Shown here piece by piece: positions 63,500-64,000 of a DNA stretch of 64,000 bases. Below the pieces are notes generated by a model. It ran no database searches and was not told where the DNA came from. It was given only the letters and a program-made list of their open reading frames with translations. The position numbers and the translations under genes were made by a program. This stretch comes from Shewanella sp. KT0246. GTDB lineage: Bacteria; Pseudomonadota; Gammaproteobacteria; Enterobacterales; Shewanellaceae. Where the stretch lies: assembly GCF_019654955.1 (NCBI RefSeq), contig NZ_BPEV01000005.1, positions 62,001 through 126,000 on the forward strand, read 5' to 3'. Numbering within the stretch: position 1 is the stretch's first letter; every line of letters begins with the position of its first letter.

Positions 63500-64000
63500 T
63501 GACCGCTAAACTCATTGCAAAAGATATCCGTATTAACTTTAAAGAACGCGAGCTATTTAAGTTTGATGGCTTATCTTTTTGCGAAGGTGACGTGATTTAT
63601 CTTCAAGGGGATAACGGCAGCGGCAAGTCAACTTTGATGAAATTAATCGCGGGCATCATTAAACCCAGTTCTGGTGAAGTGACCGCCACAGGGTTTGCGC
63701 CTAAAAAGTGGTGGCAGTCAAATTCATTACTTGGCAAAGCGGTATATTTACATCAACATGCTTACCTGTTTGATGGTTCGGTTGAATACAACTTACGCTA
63801 TGCTCTGCCGAAAGGCCATTATAGCCCACAAGAACAGCAAGCCAGAATTAACCAAGCAATTGAAATGGCACAACTTGGCTCACTACTAAAAAGTGATGCT
63901 ACTGATTTATCTGGCGGAGAAAGGCAACGCTTAGCTCTTGCTAGAGCATGGATATCCCAACCTAAGTTGCTCATGCTTGATGAACCTATTTCTAACATGG
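63499..64000 (+). CDS. tupC: Tungstate ABC transporter ATPase TupC (partial)
   Basis: The first 167 residues of the ATPase, cut by the right edge. Walker A GDNGSGKST, signature LSGGERQRLALARAW and Walker B LLMLDEPISN are visible. It starts at 63499, where TAATG overlaps the tupB stop. Together with TupA and TupB it would import tungstate for tungsten or molybdenum cofactor enzymes such as formate dehydrogenases. Confidence 0.92.
   Translation, partial: MTAKLIAKDIRINFKERELFKFDGLSFCEGDVIYLQGDNGSGKSTLMKLIAGIIKPSSGEVTATGFAPKKWWQSNSLLGKAVYLHQHAYLFDGSVEYNLRYALPKGHYSPQEQQARINQAIEMAQLGSLLKSDATDLSGGERQRLALARAWISQPKLLMLDEPISNM

Noticed and set aside
1..64000. CRISPR arrays, tRNA or rRNA genes, prophage or complete insertion sequences
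   Set aside because: I looked for regularly spaced repeats, tRNA-like TTCGAAT/CCA ends, rRNA core sequences and transposase motifs and found none.

Overview
The window looks like chromosomal DNA of a Shewanella-type marine gammaproteobacterium. The reasons are an AT-rich base composition (roughly 40-42% G+C by eye), a housekeeping set related to the Escherichia coli rsmJ/prlC/rlmJ/gor neighbourhood, an RND pump, many sigma-54 regulators, a RyhB-type sRNA next to a GNAT gene and a sensor kinase gene, and CcoG and TupABC genes. The species assignment is an inference from recall, not from a search. I found no rRNA, tRNA, CRISPR array, prophage or complete insertion sequence.

Layout. 1-6.5 kb: a cut-off TolC-type lipoprotein, a relic of a LysR gene, a membrane-anchored glutaredoxin-like protein, a LysR regulator divergent from an NTF2-like protein and a VOC protein, then the divergent rRNA methyltransferases rsmJ and rlmJ. 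6.5-12 kb: a small lipoprotein, a secreted M28 peptidase coupled to a lytic transglycosylase, and an AbgT-family transporter. 11.7-19.6 kb: an ABC exporter operon (adaptor, ATPase, FtsX-type permease) divergent from a sigma-54 response regulator/kinase pair, with two inverted-repeat sites between them. 19.8-29.5 kb: an AcrAB-type pump, a metallo-beta-lactamase-fold hydrolase divergent from a TetR regulator with two operator-like palindromes, an alkyl-adenine glycosylase, a thioesterase, and an FMN riboswitch with ribB.

29.7-42.8 kb: prlC, a TorF-like outer-membrane protein, gor, a BCCT carrier, an S9 peptidase, an unknown exported protein behind a structured leader, and a GMP-synthase-like amidotransferase. 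41.3-47 kb: an ScfR/RamB-like regulator divergent from a free-standing malate synthase G clasp-domain protein, then cyanase and a formate/nitrite-type channel with a PP2C-kinase fusion. The cyanase gene and the channel operon both carry candidate sigma-54 promoters and share a 13-bp motif. 47-51.5 kb: ccoG, a PAS sigma-54 activator and a YeiH-like transporter, linked by a shared inverted-repeat motif and a sigma-54 promoter in front of ccoG.

51.5-64 kb: a PqiA-like protein, an HD-GYP protein, menF with a Fur box, yhhQ with a preQ1-I riboswitch, a GNAT protein, two tandem RyhB-type sRNA genes under Fur boxes, a MITE-like element whose end supplies the stop codon of the next gene, a two-component pair, and tupABC (tungstate uptake) behind a near-perfect sigma-54 promoter, cut by the right edge.

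The strongest items for a second look are the tandem diverged RyhB pair, the malate-synthase domain protein, and four separate sigma-54 circuits that can each be read from promoter and operator sequence (ABC exporter, cyanate/FNT, ccoG/YeiH, tungstate).
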